Shown: piece after piece, positions 8,534 through 15,955 of the stretch | How positions within the stretch are numbered: the first letter of the stretch is position 1 | How the letters are laid out: every line of letters starts with the position of its first letter | NCBI RefSeq assembly: GCF_003710085.1 | Contig: NZ_CP033324.1 | Coordinates: 1,302,001-1,366,000 of the forward strand | Direction: 5' to 3' | Origin: Nocardioides pantholopis | GTDB lineage: Bacteria; Actinomycetota; Actinomycetes; Propionibacteriales; Nocardioidaceae | DNA length: 64,000 nt | Notes under the pieces: generated by a model | The model's input: only the letters and a program-made list of their open reading frames with translations | The model's database searches: none | Told to the model about the DNA's origin: nothing | Position numbers and translations under genes: made by a program

Positions 8534-9214
8534 TCAGGACCCGGAGGTCCCCGCCACCGCCGCGGTGGTGGTCGCGGCCGTGATCGCCGCCGTCGAGGCG
8601 CTCAGGGCGTCGCGCACCGCCTTCGCGGCCCAGGCGCCCTCGGAGATGGTCTTCGCCCGCTTGCGGACCTCGCGGGCCGACCGGTTGCCGCGGTCCACCA
8701 CCTTGTGCGCCCGGTCGGTGGCCGCCAGCAGGGCGACCAGCGCCCCCGTCCGGGGGTCGGGCTCGGCGTCCAGCACCAGCACGTCGGTGAGGGCGCGGCG
8801 TACCTCGTCCTCGTGGCGGGAGTCGACAGCTGGCCAGCGGGTGCGCGGGAACAGCCCGAGCACCCGGTCCTTGCGGTGCTCGAGGATGCCGCGCTCGACG
8901 AGCCGGGCCGCGAGCCGCTCCCGGGTCCCGCGGCCGAGCTTCCCGACCAGGTCCTGCGCGGTGCGCTCCTTCTCCGCGACCGTGGCGAGGGCCTCGACCA
9001 GCAGCGGGTCCTCGACCCGCGCGCCCGGCACCGGGCGGACCTTCGCGGTCTTCCAGACGCTGGTCCGCTCCGGGACCTCCACCGCGCCGGCGACCGCGAG
9101 CTCGATGAGGATGGCGCCGCCGAGGACCGTCGGGATCGGGACGACGGTGTTGGTCGCCCCGCTGTCGTCGTCGAGGAAGAGGAGCAGCAGGTCCTCCGCG
9201 ATGAGCGTGGTCAT
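8534..9214 (-). CDS. GPP34 (GOLPH3/Vps74-like) family protein
   Basis: 226 aa. The N-terminus TLIAEDLLLLFLDDDSG and the block GGAILIELAVAGAVEV are diagnostic of the GPP34 family. GOLPH3/Vps74 in eukaryotes bind phosphatidylinositol 4-phosphate and Golgi glycosyltransferases; the role of the many actinobacterial members is unknown. All of the family core is present, ending in an Ala/Thr-rich tail. On the minus strand TACGGT sits six bases before the ATG, so the mRNA is probably leaderless. It shares a 59-base divergent promoter region with metG. Confidence 0.85.
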   Translation of the reverse strand: MTTLIAEDLLLLFLDDDSGATNTVVPIPTVLGGAILIELAVAGAVEVPERTSVWKTAKVRPVPGARVEDPLLVEALATVAEKERTAQDLVGKLGRGTRERLAARLVERGILEHRKDRVLGLFPRTRWPAVDSRHEDEVRRALTDVLVLDAEPDPRTGALVALLAATDRAHKVVDRGNRSAREVRKRAKTISEGAWAAKAVRDALSASTAAITAATTTAAVAGTSGS

Positions 9215-9261
9215 GGAGGGACCGTAGCGCTCCCGGCCGCGGCCGGGCGGCAGGTGCCTCC

Positions 9262-9267
9262 TAGGAT
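9262..9267 (+). promoter_or_regulatory. -10 element of metG, leaderless type
   Basis: TAGGAT with six bases to the ATG at 9274. The spacing leaves no room for a ribosome binding site, so the start codon is close to +1. The divergent GPP34 gene has a matching element (TACGGT read on the minus strand at 9221-9226). Confidence 0.55.
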
Positions 9268-9273
9268 TCGCTC

Positions 9274-11061
9274 ATGAGCACTGTGCTGTCCGCCGTCGCC
9301 TGGCCGTACGCCAACGGCCCCCGCCACATCGGCCACGTCGCCGGTTTCGGCGTCCCCTCCGACGTGTTCAGCCGCTACATGCGGATGGCCGGCCACGACG
9401 TGCTGATGGTCTCGGGCTCCGACGAGCACGGCACCCCGATCCTGATCGCCGCCGACGAGGCCGGGGTCTCGCCCCAGGAGCTCGCCGACCGCAACCACCG
9501 CGTGATCGCCGAGGACCTCGCCTCGCTCGGGCTCTCCTACGACCTCTACACCCGCACCACCACCCGCAACCACCATGCAGTGGTGCAGGAGCTCTTCCTC
9601 GGGGTCTACGAGAACGGCTACTTCGTCGAGCAGACGACGTACGGCGCGATCTCGCCCTCGACCGGCCGCACGCTGCCGGACCGCTACATCGAGGGCACCT
9701 GCCCGATCTGCGGCGCGGAGGGCGCCCGCGGCGACCAGTGCGACACCTGCGGCAACCAGCTCGACCCCGCGGACCTGATCAATCCGCGCTCGAAGATCAA
9801 CGGCGAGACGCCGGAGTTCATCGAGACCCAGCACTTCTTCCTCGACCTGCCCGCCCTGGCCGAGGCCCTGACCGCCTGGCTCGACGAGCGCGCGGAGTCC
9901 GGCACCTGGCGGCCCAACGTGATCCGGTTCAGCCAGAACATCCTCAAGGAGATCCGCCCGCGGGCGATGACGCGCGACATCGACTGGGGCATCGCGGTGC
10001 CCCTCGACGGCTGGCGCGAGAACCCCACCAAGAAGCTCTACGTCTGGTTCGACGCGGTGATCGGCTACCTCTCCGCCTCGATCGAGTGGGCCCGCCGGAC
10101 CGGCGACCCGGACGCCTGGCGCGCCTGGTGGAACGAGCCCGAGGCGCTGTCCTACTACTTCATGGGCAAGGACAACATCACCTTCCACAGCCAGATCTGG
10201 CCCGCCGAGCTGCTGGCCTACGACGGCCGCGGGTCCAAGGGCGGGACGCCCCGGCAGTACGGCGCGCTGAACCTGCCCACCGAGGTGGTGTCCTCGGAGT
10301 TCCTCACCATGGAGGGCCGCAAGTTCTCCTCCTCCAAGAAGGTCGTCATCTACGTCCGCGACCTGCTCAGCCGCTACCAGCCCGACGCGTTCCGCTACTT
10401 CGTGGCCGCCGCCGGGCCGGAGAACCAGGACTCCGACTTCACCTGGGCGGAGTTCGTGCGTCGTACCAACGACGAGCTGGTCGCCGGCTGGGGCAACCTG
10501 GTCAACCGCACCGCGAACCTGATCGCCAAGAACTTCGGCGAGCTGCCCGCGGCCGGTCCGCTGACGCCGGCCGACGAGGCAGTCCTGGCCGTCGCCGAGG
10601 ACGCCTTCGGCACGGTCGGCGACCTGATCGCCAGGCACCGCCAGAAGCAGGCGATCGGCGAGGCCATGCGCGCCGTCGGCGAGGTGAACAAGTACGTCTC
10701 GGACTCCGAGCCGTGGAAGATCAAGGACGACCCCGAGCGGCTCGGCACGATCCTGCACGTCGTCGCCCAGTGCGTCGCCGACCTCAACCTGGTCCTCTCG
10801 CCGTTCCTGCCGTTCTCGGCCAACGAGGTCGACAAGGTCCTCGGGGGCAAGGGCGACGTCGCCCCGATGCCGCGCATCGAGGAGGTCGACGACCTCGACG
10901 GCGGCGCGCCGTACCCGATCATCACCGGCGACTACACCGACGTCCCCGCCTGGCAGCGCCGCCCGATCGTCCCCGGCACCCCCGTCACCAAGCCGACCCC
11001 GATCTTCACCAAGCTCGACCCGGTGATCGTCGAGGAGGAGCTCGCCCGGCTGGAGAGCTGA
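9274..11061 (+). CDS. metG: Methionyl-tRNA synthetase
   Basis: 595 aa, class I synthetase that charges initiator and elongator tRNA-Met. The HIGH box is HIGH at residues 18-21 within [14 protein letters not shown]. The zinc knuckle CPICGAEG...CDTCG lies near residues 145-165. The KMSKS box is the family variant KFSSSK at 350-355. The anticodon-binding helical domain occupies roughly 390-550. The C-terminal EMAP-like dimerisation domain of longer MetRS is absent, so this is the shorter bacterial form. A TAGGAT element precedes the start. Confidence 0.97.
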   Translation: MSTVLSAVAWPYANGPRHIGHVAGFGVPSDVFSRYMRMAGHDVLMVSGSDEHGTPILIAADEAGVSPQELADRNHRVIAEDLASLGLSYDLYTRTTTRNHHAVVQELFLGVYENGYFVEQTTYGAISPSTGRTLPDRYIEGTCPICGAEGARGDQCDTCGNQLDPADLINPRSKINGETPEFIETQHFFLDLPALAEALTAWLDERAESGTWRPNVIRFSQNILKEIRPRAMTRDIDWGIAVPLDGWRENPTKKLYVWFDAVIGYLSASIEWARRTGDPDAWRAWWNEPEALSYYFMGKDNITFHSQIWPAELLAYDGRGSKGGTPRQYGALNLPTEVVSSEFLTMEGRKFSSSKKVVIYVRDLLSRYQPDAFRYFVAAAGPENQDSDFTWAEFVRRTNDELVAGWGNLVNRTANLIAKNFGELPAAGPLTPADEAVLAVAEDAFGTVGDLIARHRQKQAIGEAMRAVGEVNKYVSDSEPWKIKDDPERLGTILHVVAQCVADLNLVLSPFLPFSANEVDKVLGGKGDVAPMPRIEEVDDLDGGAPYPIITGDYTDVPAWQRRPIVPGTPVTKPTPIFTKLDPVIVEEELARLES

Positions 11062-11092
11062 CCCGGGCGCCCCGTCGGCGGTCGAGCCCCGC

Positions 11093-11137
11093 GGTGGTCG
11101 AGCTGTGAGGAGCGCTAGCGACGAGCGTGTCGAGACC
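11093..11137 (+). repeat. Dispersed repeat, forward copy upstream of DUF222-HNH gene
   Basis: Begins GGTGGTCGAGCTGTGAGGAG and ends GAGCGTGTCGAGACC. A near-identical copy in the opposite orientation is at 12635-12675, so the two bracket the DUF222-HNH gene as inverted repeats. The copies differ by about one substitution and a few inserted bases in the centre. A third, shorter relative is at 12910-12947. Confidence 0.8.
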
Positions 11138-11282
11138 AGCGTTCACCGGACGAGACGGCTGAGCGCCGCGGGGGTTGAGGGTCTTGGTCCTTCGGGCTCT
11201 CGCGCTGGCGGTTGCCTGGGCCTGACGGTCCCGCCCTCCGTTACCAAGATTCCTTCCACATTCCCCACTTTGACCTGGCGCT

Positions 11283-11298
11283 TCGAACACCTGTTCGA
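11283..11298. promoter_or_regulatory. SOS box (LexA operator)
   Basis: TCGAAC-acct-GTTCGA, a perfect match to the actinobacterial LexA operator TCGAAC-N4-GTTCGA. It ends two bases before the TAGGAT -10 element at 11300-11305, so bound LexA would block RNA polymerase. Known biology: REP13E12/DUF222 genes of M. tuberculosis are LexA-controlled. This is the only such full dyad I noticed while reading the window. Confidence 0.85.
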
Positions 11299-11299
11299 T

Positions 11300-11305
11300 T
11301 AGGAT
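11300..11305 (+). promoter_or_regulatory. -10 element of DUF222-HNH gene, leaderless type
   Basis: TAGGAT, five bases before the ATG at 11311 and two bases after the SOS box. Confidence 0.6.
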
Positions 11306-11310
11306 GTGCT

Positions 11311-12630
11311 ATGGCCATCGACCCGAACCCCGCCCCGCTGGGCGAGTGCGACAGCCCCGCCTCGGTGCTGGCCTTCGCCCGGTCCCAGCGAGCTGTGGCC
11401 GACCGTGCCGAGGTCGCCTTGCTCGAGGCTGCGGTGGCCTGGGCCTCGATGCACTCGACCGACTGCCTGGACGACGCGGCCTGCCTCCCGGGCGCGGAGG
11501 GTGAGGTCGCGATCGCGGGGCCGGGGGCTCCGTTGGTCACCGAGTTTGCGCCACTCGAGCTGGGCGCCGCGCTGGGGATGTCCTCGGACGCGGCCCGGGC
11601 GATGCTCGGCGAGGCGGTCGAGCTCGCGCACCGGCTCCCGCGCACCTGGGCCGCCGTGCGGGCCGGGACGGTGCCCGCCTGGCGGGGCCGCAAGATCGCG
11701 GCGAACACCCTGTCCCTGCCCGCCGAGGGTGCTGCGTACGTCGACACTCACGTCCACGCGGTGGCCGGCAAGATCGGCTACGCCGCCCTGGACCGGCTGA
11801 TCGAGGAGGCCCGGGTCCGGTTCGACCCCGCAGGCGCCGAGGAGAAGCGTCGCGCTGCCGCCGACCGGCGGCACTTCGACCTGGACACCGGCCGGGTCTC
11901 GTTCGGAGGGACCGTGGTCGTGGACGGGGAGTTGGACCTCGCCGACGCCCTCGACCTCGAGGACGCTGTGGCCCGCGGGGCGCGGGTGCTCGGTGAGCTC
12001 GGCTGTGCGGAGTCCCTCGACGTCCGCCGGTCCCTGGCCGTGGGCGAGATGGCCCGCCGCCAGCTCGCCCTGGACCTCGACACCACCCCGACCCAGGTGG
12101 CCTCGCTGTCCAAGCGCTGCCGGCCCCGCCAGGTCGTGATCCACGTCCACCTCACCGAGGCGGCAATCGCCGGCACCGACGGCCTGCATCTGGCCCGGGT
12201 CGAGGAGACCCGCTCGTTCGTGTCCGCGGACCAGGTGAAGACCTGGTGCGCGAGCCCCGACGCCCAGGTGATCGTGAAGCCGGTGATCGATCTCGCCGAC
12301 GTCGAGCACACCGACACCTACGAGGTCCCCGACCGGATCGCAGAACGGGTCGTCCTGAACAACCCGTGCTGCGTCTTCCCGTGGTGCGGCCGATCCGCCC
12401 GCCGCGCGGACACCGACCACGTCATCCGGCACCGGCACGAGCGCGAGGGACCACCGGGCGACGGGGAGACCACCGACCCCAACCTCGCACCCCTGTGCCG
12501 CACCCATCACCGGGCGAAGACCCACACGAGCTGGACCTACACCAAGCTCGACGAGACCACGTTCCTGTGGCGCACCCCGAACGGCATCCACCTGCGCCGC
12601 GACCACACCGGCACCACCATCGTCACCTGA
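11311..12630 (+). CDS. DUF222 / 13E12-repeat family protein with C-terminal HNH nuclease
   Basis: 439 aa. Residues 1 to about 330 form the DUF222 domain (13E12 repeat family), Ala- and Arg-rich and helical. The C-terminal HNH zinc-nuclease module has CVFPWCG (Cys354, Cys359), DTDHVIRH (Asp369, His370) and LAPLCRTHHRAKTH (Cys396, His399, His400); all expected metal and catalytic positions are present. ATG 11311 was chosen because TAGGAT lies five bases upstream. The gene has an SOS box and is bracketed by inverted dispersed repeats. Family members are multicopy in actinobacteria and linked to mobile DNA, but the molecular role is unsettled. Confidence 0.9.
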   Translation: MAIDPNPAPLGECDSPASVLAFARSQRAVADRAEVALLEAAVAWASMHSTDCLDDAACLPGAEGEVAIAGPGAPLVTEFAPLELGAALGMSSDAARAMLGEAVELAHRLPRTWAAVRAGTVPAWRGRKIAANTLSLPAEGAAYVDTHVHAVAGKIGYAALDRLIEEARVRFDPAGAEEKRRAAADRRHFDLDTGRVSFGGTVVVDGELDLADALDLEDAVARGARVLGELGCAESLDVRRSLAVGEMARRQLALDLDTTPTQVASLSKRCRPRQVVIHVHLTEAAIAGTDGLHLARVEETRSFVSADQVKTWCASPDAQVIVKPVIDLADVEHTDTYEVPDRIAERVVLNNPCCVFPWCGRSARRADTDHVIRHRHEREGPPGDGETTDPNLAPLCRTHHRAKTHTSWTYTKLDETTFLWRTPNGIHLRRDHTGTTIVT

Positions 12631-12634
12631 CCGG

Positions 12635-12675
12635 GGTCTCGACACGCTCGCTGCGCTCCTCACGGCTCGACCACC
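12635..12675 (-). repeat. Dispersed repeat, inverted copy downstream of DUF222-HNH gene
   Basis: Reads GGTCTCGACACGCTCGCTGC...GGCTCGACCACC on the plus strand. Its reverse complement matches 11093-11137 apart from a small central difference. It starts five bases after the HNH stop codon, so it may also act as part of the transcript end. Confidence 0.8.
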
Positions 12676-12679
12676 TGCC

Positions 12680-12878
12680 CCGGTGGTCGAGCCGCGAAGG
12701 CGCCCTGGCGCCTGGCCCTCCCGGTGATCGAGCCGCGAAGGCGCCCTGGCGTCTGGCCCTCCCGGTGGTCGAGCCGCGAAGGCGCCCTGGCGCCTGGCCC
12801 TCCCGGTGATCGAGCCGCGAAGGCGCCCTGGCGTCTGGCCCTCCCGGTGGTCGAGCCGCGAAGGCGCCCTGGCGCCTG
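12680..12878 (+). repeat. 41-bp tandem repeat, five copies
   Basis: Copies start at 12680, 12721, 12762, 12803 and 12844, an exact 41-base period; the last is cut at 35 bases. Odd copies read GGTGGTCGAG...GGCGCCTGG and even copies GGTGATCGAG...GGCGTCTGG, so the array is really an 82-bp unit. Each unit contains the dyad AGGCGCC-CT-GGCGCCT or its one-base variant. The first 16 bases match the dispersed repeat, suggesting it grew from that element. There is no coding signal. Confidence 0.9.
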
Positions 12879-12909
12879 AGGGTGTCGAGACCCGCTGCGT
12901 GCCGATCGT

Positions 12910-12947
12910 GGTTTCGACACGCTCGCTGCGCTCGCGGCTCGACCACC
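12910..12947 (-). repeat. Dispersed repeat, third (shorter) copy
   Basis: Reads GGTTTCGACACGCTCGCTGC...GGCTCGACCACC, same orientation as the copy at 12635. A partial further copy (GGTCGCTGCGCTCGTCACGG...) follows at 12952-12979. Together with the tandem array these fill the whole 432-base gap 12631-13062, in which I see no gene except the promoter of the next CDS (TAGGGT at 13051-13056). Confidence 0.7.
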
Positions 12948-13062
12948 GGACGGTCGCTGCGCTCGTCACGGCTCGACAGCCGTCCCTCCGCCCGGTCTTG
13001 ACCATTCCCACGCTTCAAGCACCGGGTGCGAAACGGCGCGGTGCTGTCAATAGGGTGCGGAC

Positions 13063-13632
13063 ATGACAGCCGCGATGTACCTGCCGACCTTCTACGTCCA
13101 CCAGAAGTTCGCGATGACCACCAACCGCTACCGCCTCGTCGCGGCCAACCCCGACGGCAGCGAGGGGCAGCTGATGGGGTTCGCGGAGCAGAAGCGGCTC
13201 GCCTTCAAGGAGCAGGTCACCTTCTACGCCGACGAGACCAAGACCCGGCCGGTCTTCGGGTTCAAGGCGCGCGCGGTGATGGACCTCAACAGCGGCTACG
13301 ACATCTTCGACGAGACCGGCAACCAGCTCGGGTTCTTCCGCAAGGACTTCGGCAAGAGCCTGCTGCGCAGCACCTTCCACATCGAGGGCCCCGGGTATGT
13401 CGGGTCCGGGCAGGAGCGCAGCCAGGCGGTCGCGATCATCCGCCGCTTCACCGACATCCCGTTCCTGCCCATCCACTTCGACTTCGCCGACGCCGCCGGC
13501 GGTCCGCTCCTCAGCGTGGAGCGCCAGGCGTCGGTCCGCGACCGCTACACCGTGCGGGTCCCGAACCCGGAGGTCGACTTCCGCGTCGCGGCCGCCGTCG
13601 CCGTCGGGCTCGACGCTCTGATGCAGCGCTGA
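13063..13632 (+). CDS. LURP-one-related (LOR / tubby-C-like) family protein
   Basis: 189 aa, soluble. The sequence alternates short beta strands (KFAMTTNRYRLVAAN; VFGFKARAVMDLNSGYDIFD; LGFFRKDFGKSLLRSTFHI; RYTVRV) and ends in a hydrophobic helix (VAAAVAVGLDALMQR), the pattern of the LURP-one/scramblase-like beta-barrel with a buried C-terminal helix. Function in bacteria is not established; phospholipid or membrane association is inferred from the fold. TAGGGT six bases before the ATG suggests a leaderless mRNA. The esterase gene follows after 11 bases and is probably co-transcribed. Confidence 0.75.
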   Translation: MTAAMYLPTFYVHQKFAMTTNRYRLVAANPDGSEGQLMGFAEQKRLAFKEQVTFYADETKTRPVFGFKARAVMDLNSGYDIFDETGNQLGFFRKDFGKSLLRSTFHIEGPGYVGSGQERSQAVAIIRRFTDIPFLPIHFDFADAAGGPLLSVERQASVRDRYTVRVPNPEVDFRVAAAVAVGLDALMQR

Positions 13633-13643
13633 GCGGGGGAGCG

Positions 13644-14528
13644 GTGCTCTTCCCGGAAGCCCAGCGGGCGGTGACCGAGGCGCGCGACGCGCAGTCGGTC
13701 ACCGATCCGGCGTTCGACCACGTGGCCGAGCGGGCGCGGGACCGCGCCGCCGCGCTCGCCGCCCCACGCGAGGACGTCGCCGAGGTCCACGACGTCGACG
13801 CCGACGGCGTCGCGTGCCGCCTCTACCTGCCGGCCGAGCGCCGTCCAGGCGTGATCGTGCACCTGCACGGCGGCGGCTTCGTGCTCAACGACATCGAGGT
13901 CCACGACCCGGCCGCCCGCCGCCTCGCGAACCGCAGCGGCGTCGCTGTCCTCAGCGTCGACTACCGGCGTCCCCCGGAGCACCGGTTCCCGGCCGCGCCC
14001 GACGACGTCGACACCGTGCTCGGCTGGCTCGACCGCGAGAGCCCGGCCCGAGGCCTGGTCGGCCCGGCGTACGCCCACGGCGACAGTGCCGGCGCCAACC
14101 TCGCGCTGGTCGCGGCGCTGCGTCATCCCGGCCGGTTCGCCGCGGTCGCGCTCATCTACCCCTTCCTCGACCCCTCCCAGGCCTTCGACTCCTACGCCAG
14201 CGGGGCCGAGGGCTTCGCCGCCGGCGAGGCGGCCTGGTACTGGCAGCAGTACGCCGGCTCGCCGGCCGACCTCGAGGATCCCGACCTGGCGCCGCTGCGC
14301 TCGGACCGGCTCGGAACCCTGCCGCCGACCCTGGTCATCACCGCCGAGCACGACCCGCTGCGCGACGAGGGCGAGCACCTCGCGCGGCGGCTCGCGCAGG
14401 AGGGGGTCACGGTCACCGCGACCCGCTACCTCGGCCAGGTGCACGGCTTCTGGCGCCACCCCGGGGTGTTCCCGTCCGCCGACCCGCTGATGGTGCAGGT
14501 GACCGGCTTCCTGGGGCTGCACCGCTGA
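13644..14528 (+). CDS. Alpha/beta hydrolase, hormone-sensitive-lipase type esterase
   Basis: 294 aa from GTG 13644, preceded by GGGGGA. Oxyanion motif HGGG at residues 75-78; nucleophile Ser148 in GDSAG; probable acid Asp237 in EHDPLRDE; His267 in GQVHGF. This is the HSL (family IV) carboxylesterase layout, cytosolic, hydrolysing short- to medium-chain esters. In M. tuberculosis the lipase lipP lies near the same place; that one is a beta-lactamase-like esterase, so this is not simply its orthologue. It is probably co-transcribed with the LOR gene. Confidence 0.9.
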   Translation: MLFPEAQRAVTEARDAQSVTDPAFDHVAERARDRAAALAAPREDVAEVHDVDADGVACRLYLPAERRPGVIVHLHGGGFVLNDIEVHDPAARRLANRSGVAVLSVDYRRPPEHRFPAAPDDVDTVLGWLDRESPARGLVGPAYAHGDSAGANLALVAALRHPGRFAAVALIYPFLDPSQAFDSYASGAEGFAAGEAAWYWQQYAGSPADLEDPDLAPLRSDRLGTLPPTLVITAEHDPLRDEGEHLARRLAQEGVTVTATRYLGQVHGFWRHPGVFPSADPLMVQVTGFLGLHR

Positions 14529-14562
14529 GCGCCCGCGCGGACCGGGCTGTCAGAATTGCCCC

Positions 14563-15105
14563 ATGCGCGTGCACCTCGGATCCGACCATGCCGGCCTCGA
14601 CCTCAAGGACCACCTGATGGGGTGGCTGGTCGACCACGGCTACGAGCCCATCGACCACGGCCCCTTCGTCCACGACCCGCTCGACGACTACCCCGTCTTC
14701 TGCCTGCGCGCGGCCGAGGCCGTCGCCGCCGAGCGCGCCGAGGGGCTCGACAGCCTCGGCGTCGTCATCGGCGGCTCGGGCAACGGCGAGCAGATCGCCG
14801 CCAACAAGGTGATCGGGGTCCGCTCCGCGCTGGTGTGGTCCGAGGAGACCGCCGTGCTGGCCCGCGAGCACAACGACGCCAACGTGGTCTCGGTCGGCGG
14901 CCGGATGCACTCGCTCGAGGACATGACCCGATTCGTCGAGGTCTTCTTGACCACGTCGTTCCCCGGCGACGAGCGGCACGTGCGCCGCATCGGGCAGCTC
15001 GCCGACTACGAGGTCACCCGCGAACTGCCGCCGCTCCCGGAGTCCGCGCTCGGCCACGGACAGGGCCAGGGCCAGGGACAGGGCCAGCCGGAGTCGAATG
15101 CCTGA
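14563..15105 (+). CDS. rpiB: Ribose-5-phosphate isomerase B
   Basis: 180 aa. Interconverts ribose 5-phosphate and ribulose 5-phosphate in the pentose phosphate pathway. MRVHLGSDHAG at the start and GGSGNGEQIAANKV (Ser72, Glu76) form the active site. As in the mycobacterial enzyme, the E. coli catalytic Cys is a Ser and Glu76 is the likely base. The C-terminus carries an added GHGQGQGQGQGQPESNA tail from a short CAGGGC-type repeat. CAGAAT lies six bases before the ATG. The 3-prime end overlaps nei by eight bases. Confidence 0.95.
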   Translation: MRVHLGSDHAGLDLKDHLMGWLVDHGYEPIDHGPFVHDPLDDYPVFCLRAAEAVAAERAEGLDSLGVVIGGSGNGEQIAANKVIGVRSALVWSEETAVLAREHNDANVVSVGGRMHSLEDMTRFVEVFLTTSFPGDERHVRRIGQLADYEVTRELPPLPESALGHGQGQGQGQGQPESNA

Positions 15106-15955
15106 GGGTCACACCCTGCACCGGCTGGCCGGTGCGGTGCGCGACGCCTTCGCCGGGCACGCCGTGCGGGTGGCCAGCCCGCAGGGCCGGTTCGCCGACT
15201 CCGCGGCGCTCCTCGACGGCCAGGTGCTCCAGGACGCCGAGGCGTGGGGCAAGCACCTGTTCGTGGAGTTCCCCGGTGACCGGTTCGTCCACGTCCACCT
15301 CGGCCTCTACGGCAAGTTCGACGTCCACGACGGCGTCGCGGAGGTCCCCGAACCGGTCGGCCAGGTCCGGCTCCGGCTGGTGCGGCCCCCGGCCGTCGGC
15401 CGGGACACCTGGGCGTACGCCGACCTCCGTGGCGCCACTGCCTGCGAGCTGTTCACCCGCGAGCAGCGCGACGCGGTCGTCGACCGGTCCGGCCCCGACC
15501 CGATCCGTCCCGACGCCGACCCCGACCGCGCCTGGGAGCGGATCCGGCGCAGCCGGGCCCCGATCGGCGGCCTGCTCATGGACCAGTCAGTGCTCGCCGG
15601 CGTCGGCAACGTCTACCGCGCCGAGGTCCTGTTCCGGCACCGCATCGACCCGATGCGGCCGGGCAACACCCTGCGCCGCGGCCAGTGGCAGGCGATCTGG
15701 GCGGACCTGGTCGAGCTGATGGCCGAGGGCGTGCGCACCGGCCGGATCGACACGGTGCGCCCCGAGCACACGCCGGAGGCGATGGGCCGGCCGCCGCGGC
15801 GCGACGACCACGGGGGAGAGGTCTACGTCTATCGCCGCCACGGCCAGGCCTGCCTGGTCTGCGGCAGCACCGTGCGCACCACGGAGCTCCAGGGCCGCAA
15901 CCTGTTCTGGTGCGCGCGCTGCCAGCCCCGGTTCCGCTCCCGCGCCGTAGGATGA
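15098..15955 (+). CDS. nei: Fpg/Nei-family DNA glycosylase (Nei1-like)
   Basis: 285 aa. Base-excision repair glycosylase/AP lyase. N-terminal PEGHT gives the catalytic Pro2 and Glu3; AWGKHLF holds the conserved Lys; the H2TH region (IGGLLMDQSVLAGVGNVYR) and a zinc finger CLVCGS...FWCARC complete the fold. The sequence closely follows M. tuberculosis Nei1 (Rv2464c), whose gene is also next to rpiB, so oxidised pyrimidines are likely substrates. It overlaps rpiB upstream by eight bases and the phosphatase gene downstream by four. Confidence 0.93.
   Translation: MPEGHTLHRLAGAVRDAFAGHAVRVASPQGRFADSAALLDGQVLQDAEAWGKHLFVEFPGDRFVHVHLGLYGKFDVHDGVAEVPEPVGQVRLRLVRPPAVGRDTWAYADLRGATACELFTREQRDAVVDRSGPDPIRPDADPDRAWERIRRSRAPIGGLLMDQSVLAGVGNVYRAEVLFRHRIDPMRPGNTLRRGQWQAIWADLVELMAEGVRTGRIDTVRPEHTPEAMGRPPRRDDHGGEVYVYRRHGQACLVCGSTVRTTELQGRNLFWCARCQPRFRSRAVG

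Noticed and set aside
10321..10338. Apparent loss of the KMSKS motif in MetRS (KFSSSK)
   Set aside because: KFSSS/KMSKS variants of this type are normal in MetG proteins.
12680..12878. Possible CRISPR array
   Set aside because: The 41-bp units abut with no unique spacers and there are no cas genes.
14528..14562. Conventional RBS before rpiB
   Set aside because: No purine-rich motif lies in this short gap; a CAGAAT element suggests a near-leaderless start instead.
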